NCBI RefSeq assembly: GCF_001578185.1
Contig: NZ_CP011008.1
Location: 3,748,001-3,812,000 of the forward strand
DNA length: 64,000 nucleotides
Direction: 5' to 3'
Origin: Peribacillus simplex
GTDB taxonomy: Bacteria; Bacillota; Bacilli; Bacillales; DSM-1321
The notes beneath the pieces are model-generated. The model did no database searches and had not been told where the DNA came from. It saw only the letters and a list, made by a program, of their open reading frames with translations. Position numbers and translations under genes: made by a program. Below are positions 15,994 to 25,052 of this stretch, in pieces. The stretch's first letter is position 1; each line of letters opens with the position of its first letter.

Positions 15994-17463
15994 TCATTCG
16001 AAAGCCCGCCCGATTTCCTGTATGCTCCCGAAGCGCTTGATGGAATAGGCATTCCTGGGACCAGGGATAAAAGATAGGAATAACTTTTTAGCGATCAATT
16101 CCTCCAGTGTCTGCCGGTATGATTCCTTTTCACCAAGCAGCACGTCCGCCACCGCTTTACTGACCTCCACCCAGACCGCTTCATCATCCGTCTTCCGATG
16201 TTCAAGCAATTCACGTTCCAAACGGAAGGCCACCGTTTCCGGGCTCTCGATTTTACCGATACCACTGCACACGGGGCAAGGCACCGTCATCATTTCACTT
16301 AAAGATGGGGATGTTCGCTTTCTCGTCATTTGTAAAATGCCCAGTTCCGTAAAGCCGATTACCTGGATCCGTTTCTCATCCCTCGCCGCTTCCTTTTTGA
16401 CGATGTCGATGATTTCTTGCGCATGTCGTGATTGGTCCATATTGATGAAATCTATCAAGATGATTCCGCTGATATTCCTCAATCTCAGTTGACGGGCAAC
16501 CTCTTTCGCCGCAGCCTGATTCACCGCAAACAATGTTGCTTCCTTCGCCACCTTGCCGGTGAACTTACCTGAATTGACATCGATTACGGTGAAAGCTTCC
16601 GTTTCTTCAAAAATTAAATATCCGCCATTATCAAGCCAGACGATTTTCTTGGCCATTTTCTCGACTTGCGCTTCCACATTCCATTCAGAAAAAATATTCT
16701 TACCAGGTACATGGGATATTTCCCACTCCTTACGGTTTTCCTGTACCCATTTTTTCAATTCCTGATAGGCCTCGAAATCATCGATGGCAAGTTCTCCGGC
16801 AGCCGTTCCCGACATTTCAGAAATGATCATATCAAGGTATGTGTCCCTCTCATATAGAAGGGACGGGGCCTTGAGGGACGCAGCCTTAATTTCAAGTCCT
16901 TTATAGAGCTCCCGCAATATAGTTAACCTATCCAGGAAGACCGTTTCACTTTCGTTCTCCATCGAGGTACGGACAATCAATCCCTCATCTGGCTTTTTAT
17001 ATTGTAAGGCCGTTTCCCGCCACTGCTTATGCAGATCATCATTTTTGAATTTCTTTGAAACGCCAACATAATCTATTCCATGTATGTATACGAGGGAATC
17101 CGTTGAAAACTCGATCAGCCCTGTCAATTTAGCACCTTTCGTACCCGTTTCATCCCGGGCCACCTGAACTAGCAGCTTTTCTCCTTGACGGACATATTGA
17201 CCGATCGATGCTTTCCCATCGCTTTTTTTTGTCAGCTGGTAAGAGGGAATCTCGTCACGGTGTAAAAAGCCATTCTTCTCTTCACCGTAATCTATGAAGA
17301 CGGCATCCATACCCGGTAACACCTTCGTCACTTTCCCAAGATAAATATTACCGACCGTACTGCGCTTTTGAGGCGGCATGATTTCAAGTTTACGTAAAAC
17401 ACCATTCTCAAGTACGGCCACTCTTTTTTCGCGTGAAGCTAGGTTCGCGATCATCTTTTTCAT
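15994..17463 (-). CDS. rng: Ribonuclease E/G family endoribonuclease
   Basis: Endoribonuclease of the RNase G size class (about 489 residues). An S1-type RNA-binding segment lies near 25-110 (VGNIYLGKVTKVLPGMDAVFIDYG). The two metal-binding aspartates are in FTVIDVNSGKFTG (about 295) and IILIDFINMDQSRH (about 338), and a CPVCSGIGKI zinc-link lies near 400. No long C-terminal degradosome scaffold is present. Start: the ATG at 17461-17463, nine bases after AGGAGAGG, is preferred over the upstream frame start. It abuts spoIVFB with 41 bases between. B. subtilis lacks RNase E/G and relies on RNase Y, so this gene is a lineage difference within an otherwise syntenic block. Confidence 0.92.
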   Translation of the reverse strand: MKKMIANLASREKRVAVLENGVLRKLEIMPPQKRSTVGNIYLGKVTKVLPGMDAVFIDYGEEKNGFLHRDEIPSYQLTKKSDGKASIGQYVRQGEKLLVQVARDETGTKGAKLTGLIEFSTDSLVYIHGIDYVGVSKKFKNDDLHKQWRETALQYKKPDEGLIVRTSMENESETVFLDRLTILRELYKGLEIKAASLKAPSLLYERDTYLDMIISEMSGTAAGELAIDDFEAYQELKKWVQENRKEWEISHVPGKNIFSEWNVEAQVEKMAKKIVWLDNGGYLIFEETEAFTVIDVNSGKFTGKVAKEATLFAVNQAAAKEVARQLRLRNISGIILIDFINMDQSRHAQEIIDIVKKEAARDEKRIQVIGFTELGILQMTRKRTSPSLSEMMTVPCPVCSGIGKIESPETVAFRLERELLEHRKTDDEAVWVEVSKAVADVLLGEKESYRQTLEELIAKKLFLSFIPGPRNAYSIKRFGSIQEIGRAFE

Positions 17464-17504
17464 CAAAAAAATCCTCTCCTCAATTTGAAGAAAGGATAAC
17501 ATAT

Positions 17505-18371
17505 TTAATAAGAATATAATAGGTCGCCGATTTTCCCGTTTGTCATTTTCTCGGAAAAATAGGCATGAAGGATTTCCGTTTCATCCAACGAACCGCTTTC
17601 TTTCCCGTTTTTCATGATGATGACGGGGTGTTTACATCCGCGTTGGAACAGTTCCAGCACTTTATAAATCGGCTCTTGTGAATCCACCGAAATCGGCTTC
17701 AGTTTCGCCAAATCATTCGTATGCCCGTAATGGCGCTGCAAAAGAAAGCGGATAAACGCATAATACCGCTGCCGCCATTCCATGACGAGGGACAGACTTA
17801 TGAAAAAGATGATGAGCCAAATGTTCAAATTGAGCGGATCAAGAATGAGCCAGGTCAAAAAAGCCAGGACAGCGAATGCTGCAGAAAAATGAAGTGTATG
17901 TTTCTGCGCTTCAAGAAAGGTACAGTATAGGGAAACACCTATGAAGAGCAGCCGTCCCCCGTCCAATGGCCAGATTGGCAGCAAATTAAAGACCAGCAGC
18001 ATAAGATTCATATACAAAAAAGGCTGATACAGTTCATAGGAAATAATAGAAAAGAAATAGAGCAAAAAGGCTGCACCAATGAGCCAAACATGTTGAAGCG
18101 GACCGGCGAGCACCACCGCCAAATCCTCCTTCAAACTCTTATTTCCATACTCCTCAGTCTCGACAGCCCCACCAAAAGGAAGGAGCTGGATTGACTTTAT
18201 CCGCCATTTGAAGTGCTGGGCACAGACGGCATGCCCCATCTCATGAATGAAGACAATGAGCAGCAGCATCATCACTTCAACGAAATGGGCAGTGAGGATG
18301 GCGATGCCAATGACAAACCACAATGTCGGATGCACCCTGATTTTAAACAGTAATTTCCCATATTCACTCAA
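17505..18371 (-). CDS. spoIVFB: SpoIVFB intramembrane metalloprotease (pro-sigma-K processing)
   Basis: Site-2-type protease that cleaves pro-sigma-K in the outer forespore membrane. The 288-residue protein has six or so hydrophobic segments, the zinc motif HEMGH in VFIHEMGHAVCAQHF (about 42-56) and the second active-site motif NLLPIWPLDGGRLL (about 129-142) supplying the aspartate ligand. A C-terminal cytoplasmic CBS-like domain (about 215-288, ISVDSQEPIYKVLELF) is present as in B. subtilis. The ATG overlaps the end of spoIVFA by 8 bases, consistent with coupled synthesis of enzyme and inhibitor. Confidence 0.96.
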   Translation of the reverse strand: MSEYGKLLFKIRVHPTLWFVIGIAILTAHFVEVMMLLLIVFIHEMGHAVCAQHFKWRIKSIQLLPFGGAVETEEYGNKSLKEDLAVVLAGPLQHVWLIGAAFLLYFFSIISYELYQPFLYMNLMLLVFNLLPIWPLDGGRLLFIGVSLYCTFLEAQKHTLHFSAAFAVLAFLTWLILDPLNLNIWLIIFFISLSLVMEWRQRYYAFIRFLLQRHYGHTNDLAKLKPISVDSQEPIYKVLELFQRGCKHPVIIMKNGKESGSLDETEILHAYFSEKMTNGKIGDLLYSY

Positions 18372-19113
18372 ATCGAATCACCTTTTTAGGATTGACGAAA
18401 GCGTCATTTTCTTTTATCGCTAAATAAAATCTGCCCTTGGATCCGTCTTCACTTACTGTAACCTGTCCGACTTCATTGCCCTTTTTAACGAACTCGTACA
18501 ATTTCACATCAATGCCTTCCAGCTGCCCATACCAAGATTCACTTTTATTGGCATGCTGAATGACGACCGTCTTTCCAATCCCCTCCTTTTCGCCGGCAAA
18601 AATGACTACCCCTTCATTAACGGCCTCAACCTTTGAGCCTTTGCTCGTTTCCAATATGATTCCCTCACCGTTCGTCTCGAAGGTTTGGGTAATCTTCGCA
18701 GAAGCTGGCATTGCATATTCTTCATTCGAATCTACAGTTTCCTTACCAGCTTCATTCGGTAAAAAAACAATTGGTTTACCAAACGCACTTTCGTACCAAT
18801 TGGAGATTGAAGCGAACTGAAATTCCTTGCTCATGTTCTCCGTGACAAAACTTCTGGCAGGGTCAAGCCGCACAGAAGGGTGTTTGAACATCACCGCGAT
18901 AATCAGGAACAGGCATACACTGGCAAGGACTTTAAAGAAAAAATATTCTTTCTTGAAGAGCGGATGATCTTTCTCGGAATACCCGTTAAATGAATCAACC
19001 CCATATGGTTCCTCATTATTGATCTCCGTCCAACTACTGCTTCCTGCCGGTTTATCATTAAACTTACGTCTCTTGGCGATACGATTGCGGATATCTTTCC
19101 TCCGATCATCCAT
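18364..19113 (-). CDS. spoIVFA: SpoIVFA, regulator of SpoIVFB
   Basis: Holds SpoIVFB and BofA in a membrane complex that stays inactive until SpoIVB cleaves it. The 249 residues have a charged cytoplasmic N-terminus (about 1-60), one transmembrane helix (about 61-80, FFKVLASVCLFLIIAVM) and an extracytoplasmic M23/LytM-type domain (about 130-245) with GEKEGIGKTVVIQHANKSESWYGQ. The metal-binding HxxxD and HxH pattern of active M23 enzymes is not intact, fitting a non-catalytic regulator. GGGGGAG precedes the ATG. No gene lies upstream on this strand until minD. Confidence 0.93.
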   Translation of the reverse strand: MDDRRKDIRNRIAKRRKFNDKPAGSSSWTEINNEEPYGVDSFNGYSEKDHPLFKKEYFFFKVLASVCLFLIIAVMFKHPSVRLDPARSFVTENMSKEFQFASISNWYESAFGKPIVFLPNEAGKETVDSNEEYAMPASAKITQTFETNGEGIILETSKGSKVEAVNEGVVIFAGEKEGIGKTVVIQHANKSESWYGQLEGIDVKLYEFVKKGNEVGQVTVSEDGSKGRFYLAIKENDAFVNPKKVIRFE

Positions 19114-19329
19114 TCCAGATTCTCCCCCCTGTTCATGTCAAAGCGCTATATTACAACGTATGAGCAACTTGTCCTGACTATGACGGAGAAAAGTTTTTCT
19201 TTCCGGACATCCCCAGGATTTATAAAGCGAAAAAAAATTTTTGAAGGAAAAATCCACCGGAAACTAATGAATTCCTCAGGCAATTTGGGCATCGATTCAG
19301 ATAATCGAATAATTGAGGAAAAATTCCAA

Positions 19330-19359
19330 TTGATATTGTTCCCCTTAATTTGTTATAAT
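19330..19359 (+). promoter_or_regulatory. Sigma-A promoter of the yabR-like gene
   Basis: TTGATA (19330-19335) and consensus TATAAT (19354-19359) are separated by 18 bases, about 40 bases upstream of the start codon. GAGGGGG is the ribosome site. The promoter makes this an independent monocistronic unit against the direction of the flanking genes. Confidence 0.75.
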
Positions 19360-19397
19360 AAAGTGGTTTTAACATTATTGAGGGGGAACGTTTTTTT

Positions 19398-19841
19398 ATG
19401 TCAATCGAAATAGGCAGCAAAGTACAAGGTAAAGTAACAGGTATCACTAATTTTGGAGCATTCGTAGAATTACCAGGAGGCTCAACAGGTCTTGTGCATA
19501 TCAGTGAGGTAGCAGATAGCTATGTAAAAGACGTAAATGACCATCTTAAAGTAGGCGACCAAATTGAAGTAAAAGTGATTAGTGAGAAAGACGGAAAAAC
19601 TGCCTTGTCCATCAAAAAGGCTATAGATAAACCCGAAGGGCAAACCTCTTCTTATACCAAACGCCCACCACGCCAAGGGGATAGCCGTTCTAAAGATTTT
19701 CGTTCAAAAGGTAATTTCCAACCAAAGGAAAATTTCGAAGATAAAATGGTTCGCTTTTTAAAGACTAGTGAAGAAAATTTATCGACTCTTAAACGCAGCA
19801 CCGAATCAAAACGCGGCGGCAGAGGCGGAAGACGCGGATAA
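19398..19841 (+). CDS. yabR: S1-domain RNA-binding protein (YabR family)
   Basis: Small RNA-binding protein; function in Bacillus not firmly established, with some members ribosome-associated. Residues 1-75 form one S1 domain (GSKVQGKVTGITNFGAFVEL, LVHISEVADSYVKD, GDQIEVKVI). The tail is basic and Arg/Gly-rich, ending RGGRGGRRG. The N-terminal 70 residues and the tail both match B. subtilis YabR rather than the shorter general stress protein 13 (YugI). In B. subtilis yabR lies elsewhere, beside divIC and spoIIE. Here it is a lone plus-strand gene with its own promoter and terminator between spoIVFA and minD, so it is either relocated or a second copy. Confidence 0.85.
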   Translation: MSIEIGSKVQGKVTGITNFGAFVELPGGSTGLVHISEVADSYVKDVNDHLKVGDQIEVKVISEKDGKTALSIKKAIDKPEGQTSSYTKRPPRQGDSRSKDFRSKGNFQPKENFEDKMVRFLKTSEENLSTLKRSTESKRGGRGGRRG

Positions 19842-19866
19842 CCCGCGCATTCCAGCATATAGATAA

Positions 19867-19896
19867 GGCAAGCCAGGACATGGCTTGCCTTTTTTA
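19867..19896 (+). terminator. Terminator of yabR-like gene
   Basis: GGCAAGCCA (19867-19875) pairs with TGGCTTGCC (19881-19889), followed by six Ts. It is 25 bases after the stop codon. minD ends about 90 bases further on from the opposite direction, so the hairpin may serve both. Confidence 0.9.
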
Positions 19897-19985
19897 TTTA
19901 TTATGATGGGAATACCCAATAGTTCCATGCAGCAAAAGAAGCGAATGCATAAAATGCTCCCGCTTCTTAATATGGAATATAGAAT

Positions 19986-20789
19986 TTACCGCACGCTAAA
20001 GAATTTTTTCAATTTGGACATGAAGCCTTTCGGTTCTCCGCCAATTGGAGTCAAGGGTACAGATTCGCCAAGGATCCTTCTGGCAATGTTCCGATAGGCA
20101 AGTGAGACTCTATTGTCCGGGTTATAGGCAATGGGTTCCTTTCTATTCGCTGCCACAATGACTTGGTCATCATCAGGAATGACGCCGATCAAATCAATTT
20201 TAAGAAAATCGGCAACTCCATCGATATCCATTTCTTCATCCTCATGAAGTAAATGGCCGCGTATCCGGTTGATGATCAATTGAGGCGGTTCAATATGCTC
20301 TTCTTTTTCAAGCAGGCCAATAATACGGTCTGCATCCCTGACAGCCGGTCTCTCTGCAGTCGTAACGATGATCGCCTTGTCCGCCCCAGCGATGGCATTC
20401 CTGAAGCCCTGTTCAATGCCTGCAGGGCAATCAATGATGACATAATCATAGTCAGGCTTCATATCGCTTATGAGTTTCCTCATCTGCTCTTCATTCACCA
20501 CTGATTTATCACTATTTTGTGGAGCTGGAAGCAAATACAGCAGATCCTCGAAATGTTTATCTTTAATAAGCGCTTGGTGTACCTTACAGCGCCCCTCTAC
20601 AACATCGACCAAATCATAGATGATGCGATTTTCCAATCCCATGATCACATCCAGGTTCCGAAGACCAATATCCGTATCAATCAAGCAAACCTTTTTGCCT
20701 AGAAGAGCTAAAGATGTACCTAAATTGGCGGAGGTGGTCGTTTTCCCGACACCACCCTTACCGGATGTTATAACTATTGCCTCTCCCAC
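19986..20789 (-). CDS. minD: Septum site-determining ATPase MinD
   Basis: Membrane ATPase that with MinC prevents division at the poles. The 267 residues start with a deviant Walker A (SGKGGVGKTTTSANLG, about 9-24) and carry the Walker-like VIIDCPAGIEQG (about 117-128). They end in an amphipathic membrane-targeting helix (FMSKLKKFFSV). minC lies immediately upstream with a 2-base gap, the standard minC-minD pair, and the mre genes precede it. The Gram-positive system uses DivIVA for positioning; no minE is present. Confidence 0.97.
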   Translation of the reverse strand: MGEAIVITSGKGGVGKTTTSANLGTSLALLGKKVCLIDTDIGLRNLDVIMGLENRIIYDLVDVVEGRCKVHQALIKDKHFEDLLYLLPAPQNSDKSVVNEEQMRKLISDMKPDYDYVIIDCPAGIEQGFRNAIAGADKAIIVTTAERPAVRDADRIIGLLEKEEHIEPPQLIINRIRGHLLHEDEEMDIDGVADFLKIDLIGVIPDDDQVIVAANRKEPIAYNPDNRVSLAYRNIARRILGESVPLTPIGGEPKGFMSKLKKFFSVR

Positions 20790-20791
20790 GA

Positions 20792-21475
20792 TTAGAGACC
20801 CCCTTCTAATCTATTTAAATTAGGTCTATATTTCTTTAAAACTTGCAGTTTTTCTATAATGATATTTTCTTCTTCATCCATGAAGGCACATTCCAAGTCA
20901 TGTCCCCATTTCGTATATTGGTCAGGAGATAAATTCACTTGTCCAGCAATGCGCAGCTGGGCAGGCTTCATGACAGAGGCAGCTATTATGGCCTCATTAT
21001 TCCCTTTATATCCGGCATGGGCTATTCCCTTTAGCTGACCCATGATATATATGTTGCCGCCCGCACGAACCGTTCCGTCGGGGTTGACATCGCCAATTAG
21101 AAGTAGATCACCAGGGACTTCAAAAACCTGTCCCGACCTGATCACCTTGGTCACGGTCGTCACTTGGTTTTCATCTTTCCAGCGTTTCGCTTCTTCCTTC
21201 GTCAGGACATTCGAAATCATCTCATCAACGAAAAGCTTCTTTTTTTTATGGATGACCTCTTTAATCTTTTCTTCTTGTTTTTCATCAAGATAGCGGTTCC
21301 CTGTATGTACTTTTACGGAAATGGACGGGTCATTTTCTTGAAACTGATAGTTTGCCGAAAGCTTCACTTCTAACTCTTTCAATAACTCGGAAAATGAGCA
21401 AGAATCATCGAGATGAAGCATAAACCCGTCTTTTGTTCCCTTAATCATGACATTTTGCTGAATTCTTTTATTCAT
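20792..21475 (-). CDS. minC: Septum site-determining protein MinC
   Basis: Inhibitor of FtsZ assembly recruited by MinD. The 227 residues comprise an N-terminal FtsZ-interacting domain (about 1-100) and a C-terminal beta-helix domain (about 105-210) with repeated glycines, GDVNPDGTVRAGGNIYIMGQLKG being the signature. It follows mreD with a 116-base gap that has no strong terminator, so it is likely part of the mreBCD-minCD transcription unit. Confidence 0.95.
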   Translation of the reverse strand: MNKRIQQNVMIKGTKDGFMLHLDDSCSFSELLKELEVKLSANYQFQENDPSISVKVHTGNRYLDEKQEEKIKEVIHKKKKLFVDEMISNVLTKEEAKRWKDENQVTTVTKVIRSGQVFEVPGDLLLIGDVNPDGTVRAGGNIYIMGQLKGIAHAGYKGNNEAIIAASVMKPAQLRIAGQVNLSPDQYTKWGHDLECAFMDEEENIIIEKLQVLKKYRPNLNRLEGGL

Positions 21476-21591
21476 GACGTTAGTTTCACCTCAATGAAAT
21501 ATAATTCGACATAGGAAAACAAATTTCCTTTTTCTACGTACACGGAAAAGAGAAAATACATTCTCGACCTGCTTTGTAAGACACAGGAACG

Positions 21592-22110
21592 TTAATCCGT
21601 TTCTCTTTGCAAATCAAGCTTTTCAAACATTCTTTTTAAAGGATAGCAGCTGATAATAATGAATGCGAGGTTCAATAATAATGTCGGCAGCAATCTGCGT
21701 TCCGCAAATTCACCGAATCCCATATCTGCAAAAGAAAGGATGACATTCATCTGAAAGATGACAACCTCTAAAACTGCCGTAAACAAAAGCGCCGTCAGGC
21801 AGGAAACCAATAAACTATTTTGCAGGATTTTCATGCATTTCGATATCAGATATGCAAGAAAAGGCAACAGGAACATGTAAATCCCCAGGATTTCCGTATA
21901 CACGACATCATAAGTCAACCCAAGAATCGCTCCATAAAGCATACCCATTTTCCTGGATCCGTACATGGTCAGGAAAAAGACGAAAATCATCATGAAATGG
22001 GGAACGAGGATTTTATCGGACCCGAATGCATCACCAGCGAATATCTGGGCGAAGATGCTTTCAAAAACGAAAAAAAACAAGGCTATAAAAGAAAGGATGA
22101 AATATCTCAC
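21592..22110 (-). CDS. mreD: Rod shape-determining membrane protein MreD
   Basis: Integral membrane component of the Rod (elongasome) complex. The 172 residues form about five hydrophobic segments (LSFIALFFFVFESIFAQIF, MMIFVFFLTMYG, MYGAILGLTYDVVYTEILGI, LLVSCLTALLFTAVLEVVIF, LLLNLAFIIISCY). GLTYDV is a typical MreD motif. The ATG overlaps the mreC stop by 4 bases. Low sequence conservation is normal for MreD; identification rests on topology and the mreBCD order. Confidence 0.93.
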   Translation of the reverse strand: MRYFILSFIALFFFVFESIFAQIFAGDAFGSDKILVPHFMMIFVFFLTMYGSRKMGMLYGAILGLTYDVVYTEILGIYMFLLPFLAYLISKCMKILQNSLLVSCLTALLFTAVLEVVIFQMNVILSFADMGFGEFAERRLLPTLLLNLAFIIISCYPLKRMFEKLDLQRETD

Positions 22111-22979
22111 TTAGCTTCATCCTCCCCATCACTTTCTTTCGGTACACCGCCCACTTCACGCTGAACGACCATTACATTATTAATATCATAAAAATCCGTC
22201 GAAGGTTCAATATATGCGGTTTGGTTCAATCCATATTGATCCACTTTGACATCGACAACTTTCCCGATCAGCAAACCTTTCGGAAAGATCCCTCCATAAC
22301 CTGAAGTGATGACCAATGAATTTTTCTTGATCTTTTTATCATAAGGTATCCGTTTCATCAGTAAAAGGTTCTTCTTATCATCGAAGCCTTCAATCAAGCC
22401 ATATGCTTTATCATCACCTTGAACGATGGCAGAGACACGGTTGGCTTTATCGATCGAACTTAAGAGTTGAACCGAAGCCGTGAAATCCGTCGCTGTTTTC
22501 ACCTTACCGACTAACCCTTTGGATGTGATGACAGCCATATTTTTTTCTACCCCATTACGCTTCCCTTTATTAATCGTCAGCATTTCATGCCAGCGGTCAG
22601 GATTACGTCCAATGACCGTCGCCGGAGTGGGTGAATACTTCCGCAGGTCATCTTCTTTTTTGAGGTTATCGCGAAGGTCTTCATTTTCTTGTTTTAAATC
22701 TTGGACTTGGGTTTTCAATAATACATATTCATCCAAGCGGGCTTTCAATTTTTTGTTTTCCTCGTATGTATTTTGAAGGTCTTTTAAGCCCCCTACAAAA
22801 CCTGTTATACCCGATACCGGCTTATTAAACACATTTCCGACCCAGCCTGTCGTATCTTTCAGGAATTGCTCCGGCCATGTCAACTCTTCTCTCTCTCTTA
22901 ATGAAAAACCGATCAATGCCACGAGAACGATAATACTAACGAGCAAGAGAAGGAGCTTTTTATTAAAAAACTGTGGCAT
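22107..22979 (-). CDS. mreC: Rod shape-determining protein MreC
   Basis: Bitopic scaffold linking the MreB cytoskeleton with periplasmic wall synthases. One N-terminal transmembrane helix (about 8-26, LLLLLVSIIVLVALIGFSL) is followed by a coiled-coil segment (about 65-110, rich in K/E/L: NTYEENKKLKARLDEY) and the beta-barrel MreC domain (about 115-275, VIGRNPDRWHEMLTINKGKR). Usual length. It is separated from mreB by about 180 bases containing a terminator-like hairpin and overlaps mreD. Confidence 0.95.
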   Translation of the reverse strand: MPQFFNKKLLLLLVSIIVLVALIGFSLREREELTWPEQFLKDTTGWVGNVFNKPVSGITGFVGGLKDLQNTYEENKKLKARLDEYVLLKTQVQDLKQENEDLRDNLKKEDDLRKYSPTPATVIGRNPDRWHEMLTINKGKRNGVEKNMAVITSKGLVGKVKTATDFTASVQLLSSIDKANRVSAIVQGDDKAYGLIEGFDDKKNLLLMKRIPYDKKIKKNSLVITSGYGGIFPKGLLIGKVVDVKVDQYGLNQTAYIEPSTDFYDINNVMVVQREVGGVPKESDGEDEAK

Positions 22980-23102
22980 GATAATTGCACCTCTATATCT
23001 AAAATATATAAAATCTAAAATCTCTAAAATTTACACAATCGTCTTGTTCATACAGACCAAAAAAACAGCTATAAATGATTATAATGAAACAGATAAACAT
23101 AA

Positions 23103-23140
23103 GAAAAACCGGCTCAAAATTGCACCTTTTGTTGAGCCGG
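23103..23140 (-). terminator. Hairpin terminator between mreB and mreC
   Basis: On the minus strand CCGGCTCAA and TTGAGCCGG form a perfect nine-pair stem followed by TTTTT, 20 bases past the mreB stop. It should end many mreB transcripts and so lower the dose of mreC/mreD relative to MreB. mreC would depend on read-through or on a promoter in the 120 bases that follow. Confidence 0.8.
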
Positions 23141-23160
23141 CCCTATTTGAGAAGTAATGC

Positions 23161-24180
23161 TTATCGCGAATCTCTTGATTTAGTCTTGAACAAATGAATG
23201 TGGTCCAACGCTTTACCCGTTCCGATTGCAACACAATCCAGCGGATTTTCAGCGATGATCACCGGCATTTGCGTTTCTTCACTGATGACTTTATCCAAAT
23301 TGCGCAGTAAAGCACCCCCGCCTGTCAGCACAATGCCTCTATCCATGATGTCAGCTGCTAATTCAGGTGGTGTTTTCTCTAGAGTGTTTTTCACGGAATC
23401 CACAATTGCAGAAACTGTGTCGCTTAATGCCTTGGATATTTCCTCAGCTGTAATTTCGATCGTTTTCGGTAGTCCAGTCAATAGGTCACGGCCGCGAATT
23501 TCCATGTTATCTACGCCTTCCGTGTCTCCAGCAGAACCAATTTCCATTTTGATGGCCTCAGCAGTACGCTCACCGATCATCAAATTGTAGTTCTTACGGA
23601 TGTAAACGATAATGGCATCATCCATTTCATCACCGGCAATACGGATGGATTGGCTTGTTACGATTCCGCCAAGGGAAATGATCGCCACCTCCGTTGTTCC
23701 ACCGCCAATATCAACGACCATGCTGCCTGTAGGCTCCCAAACAGGAAGGTCAGCCCCGATCGCTGCTGCAAACGGTTCTTCGATAGGATATGCATCACGG
23801 GCTCCAGCTTGTCTAGCTGCATCGATGACTGCGCGCTGCTCAACTGCCGTAATTCCGGAAGGCACACAAATCATGACATATGGCTTATTACCGAATACGC
23901 CCTTCTTTTGAGCTTCCTTCATATAGTACTTCATCATGGTAGCCGTCGTTTCATAATCGGCAATCACTCCATCCTTCATAGGACGTAGGGCAACCACGTT
24001 ACCAGGTGTACGGCCAATCATGTTTTTCGCATCGTTTCCGACTGCAACGATTTGCTTTGTATCTGTTTGCACAGCTACAACCGATGGTTCACGTACTGCG
24101 ATTCCTCTTCCTTTCACATATACAAGCGTATTCGCCGTTCCTAAATCAATCCCTATATCTCTAGCGCCAATTCCAAACAT
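23161..24180 (-). CDS. mreB: Rod shape-determining actin homologue MreB
   Basis: Actin-like ATPase that forms membrane-associated filaments orienting lateral wall synthesis. The 339 residues show the actin-fold signatures: phosphate-1 [18 protein letters not shown] (about 8-25), phosphate-2 [20 protein letters not shown] (about 160-179) and adenosine [12 protein letters not shown] (about 288-299). The N-terminus [14 protein letters not shown] contains the short hydrophobic membrane anchor. It precedes mreC-mreD with radC upstream, as in B. subtilis. Confidence 0.98.
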   Translation of the reverse strand: MFGIGARDIGIDLGTANTLVYVKGRGIAVREPSVVAVQTDTKQIVAVGNDAKNMIGRTPGNVVALRPMKDGVIADYETTATMMKYYMKEAQKKGVFGNKPYVMICVPSGITAVEQRAVIDAARQAGARDAYPIEEPFAAAIGADLPVWEPTGSMVVDIGGGTTEVAIISLGGIVTSQSIRIAGDEMDDAIIVYIRKNYNLMIGERTAEAIKMEIGSAGDTEGVDNMEIRGRDLLTGLPKTIEITAEEISKALSDTVSAIVDSVKNTLEKTPPELAADIMDRGIVLTGGGALLRNLDKVISEETQMPVIIAENPLDCVAIGTGKALDHIHLFKTKSRDSR

Positions 24181-24327
24181 TATGGTATCTCCCTTTCGTA
24201 AACAAAAATGCCTTTTATAAGTTCAAATAATAATTTGTCGTTTTTTGACAATAAGAGTTTTGAAAAAGTTTCCTCTTTTAAAAATCATAAACAATATTAT
24301 ATCGTATCGTCAAAAATTTTGATAGTG

Positions 24328-25002
24328 TCATAAATAACCTTTTTCCTTCAAACTAACATATTTATGTTCCCCGATAATGATATGGTCCAATACTTCAATC
24401 CCGATTATTTTACCACATTCGACTAATCTTTTCGTCACTTCAATATCTTCTCTGCTGGGAGAGGGGTCTCCGGAGGGGTGGTTATGAAGACAGATGATAG
24501 AGGCAGCGGACCTTCTGAAAGCTTCTTTAAAAACCTCACGCGGATGAACGATTGAGGCATTGAGGCTACCGATGAAGACCGTAGTTTTTTGAAGCACTTG
24601 ATTTTTCGTATTTAAATAGAGACAGACAAAATGTTCCTGTGACAAAAACCGCATTTCTTCCATGCAATAATTGGCTCCATCTTCAGGAGATCGAATCACA
24701 TAACGGTCTTGATCATTCAATTTGTGAATCCTCCTGCCAAGTTCGACAGAGGCCAGTATTTGAATCGCTTTCGCTTCACCAATCCCTTTAATCACCGTCA
24801 GTTCTTCCACTGAGGCTTCTTTTAGCAGACGCAGGCCCTTGAAGGAATTGATGAGCCTGCCCGATAGTTGCAGAACGGATTCTTCCTTTGATCCCGTCCT
24901 CAATAACAGAGCAAGCAATTCTTGATTGGATAGACTTTGCGGTCCGTCCTGCAGAAACCTTTCGCGCGGCCTCTCTTCTTTCGGGTAATCCCGAATTAAC
25001 AT
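24328..25002 (-). CDS. radC: RadC family JAB-domain protein
   Basis: The name RadC comes from a withdrawn repair phenotype; the true role is unknown. The 224 residues have an N-terminal helix-hairpin-helix-like region (about 18-100, with IKGIGEAKAIQILASVELG) and a C-terminal JAB/MPN metalloprotease-like domain. That domain bears the HNHPSGDPSPSREDI motif (about 173-187), whose two His and Asp are the zinc ligands. It is in the usual place between maf and mreB, with a 50-base gap to maf. Confidence 0.95.
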   Translation of the reverse strand: MLIRDYPKEERPRERFLQDGPQSLSNQELLALLLRTGSKEESVLQLSGRLINSFKGLRLLKEASVEELTVIKGIGEAKAIQILASVELGRRIHKLNDQDRYVIRSPEDGANYCMEEMRFLSQEHFVCLYLNTKNQVLQKTTVFIGSLNASIVHPREVFKEAFRRSAASIICLHNHPSGDPSPSREDIEVTKRLVECGKIIGIEVLDHIIIGEHKYVSLKEKGYL

Positions 25003-25052
25003 TTTTGATCCACCCTTTCTTGGAAAAAGGGGAGATGCCAGAGGGAAATCGT

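Noticed and set aside
23612..23988. Plus-strand frames of 99-112 codons over mreB
   Set aside because: Antisense shadows of a highly conserved gene; no ribosome sites and no recognisable product.
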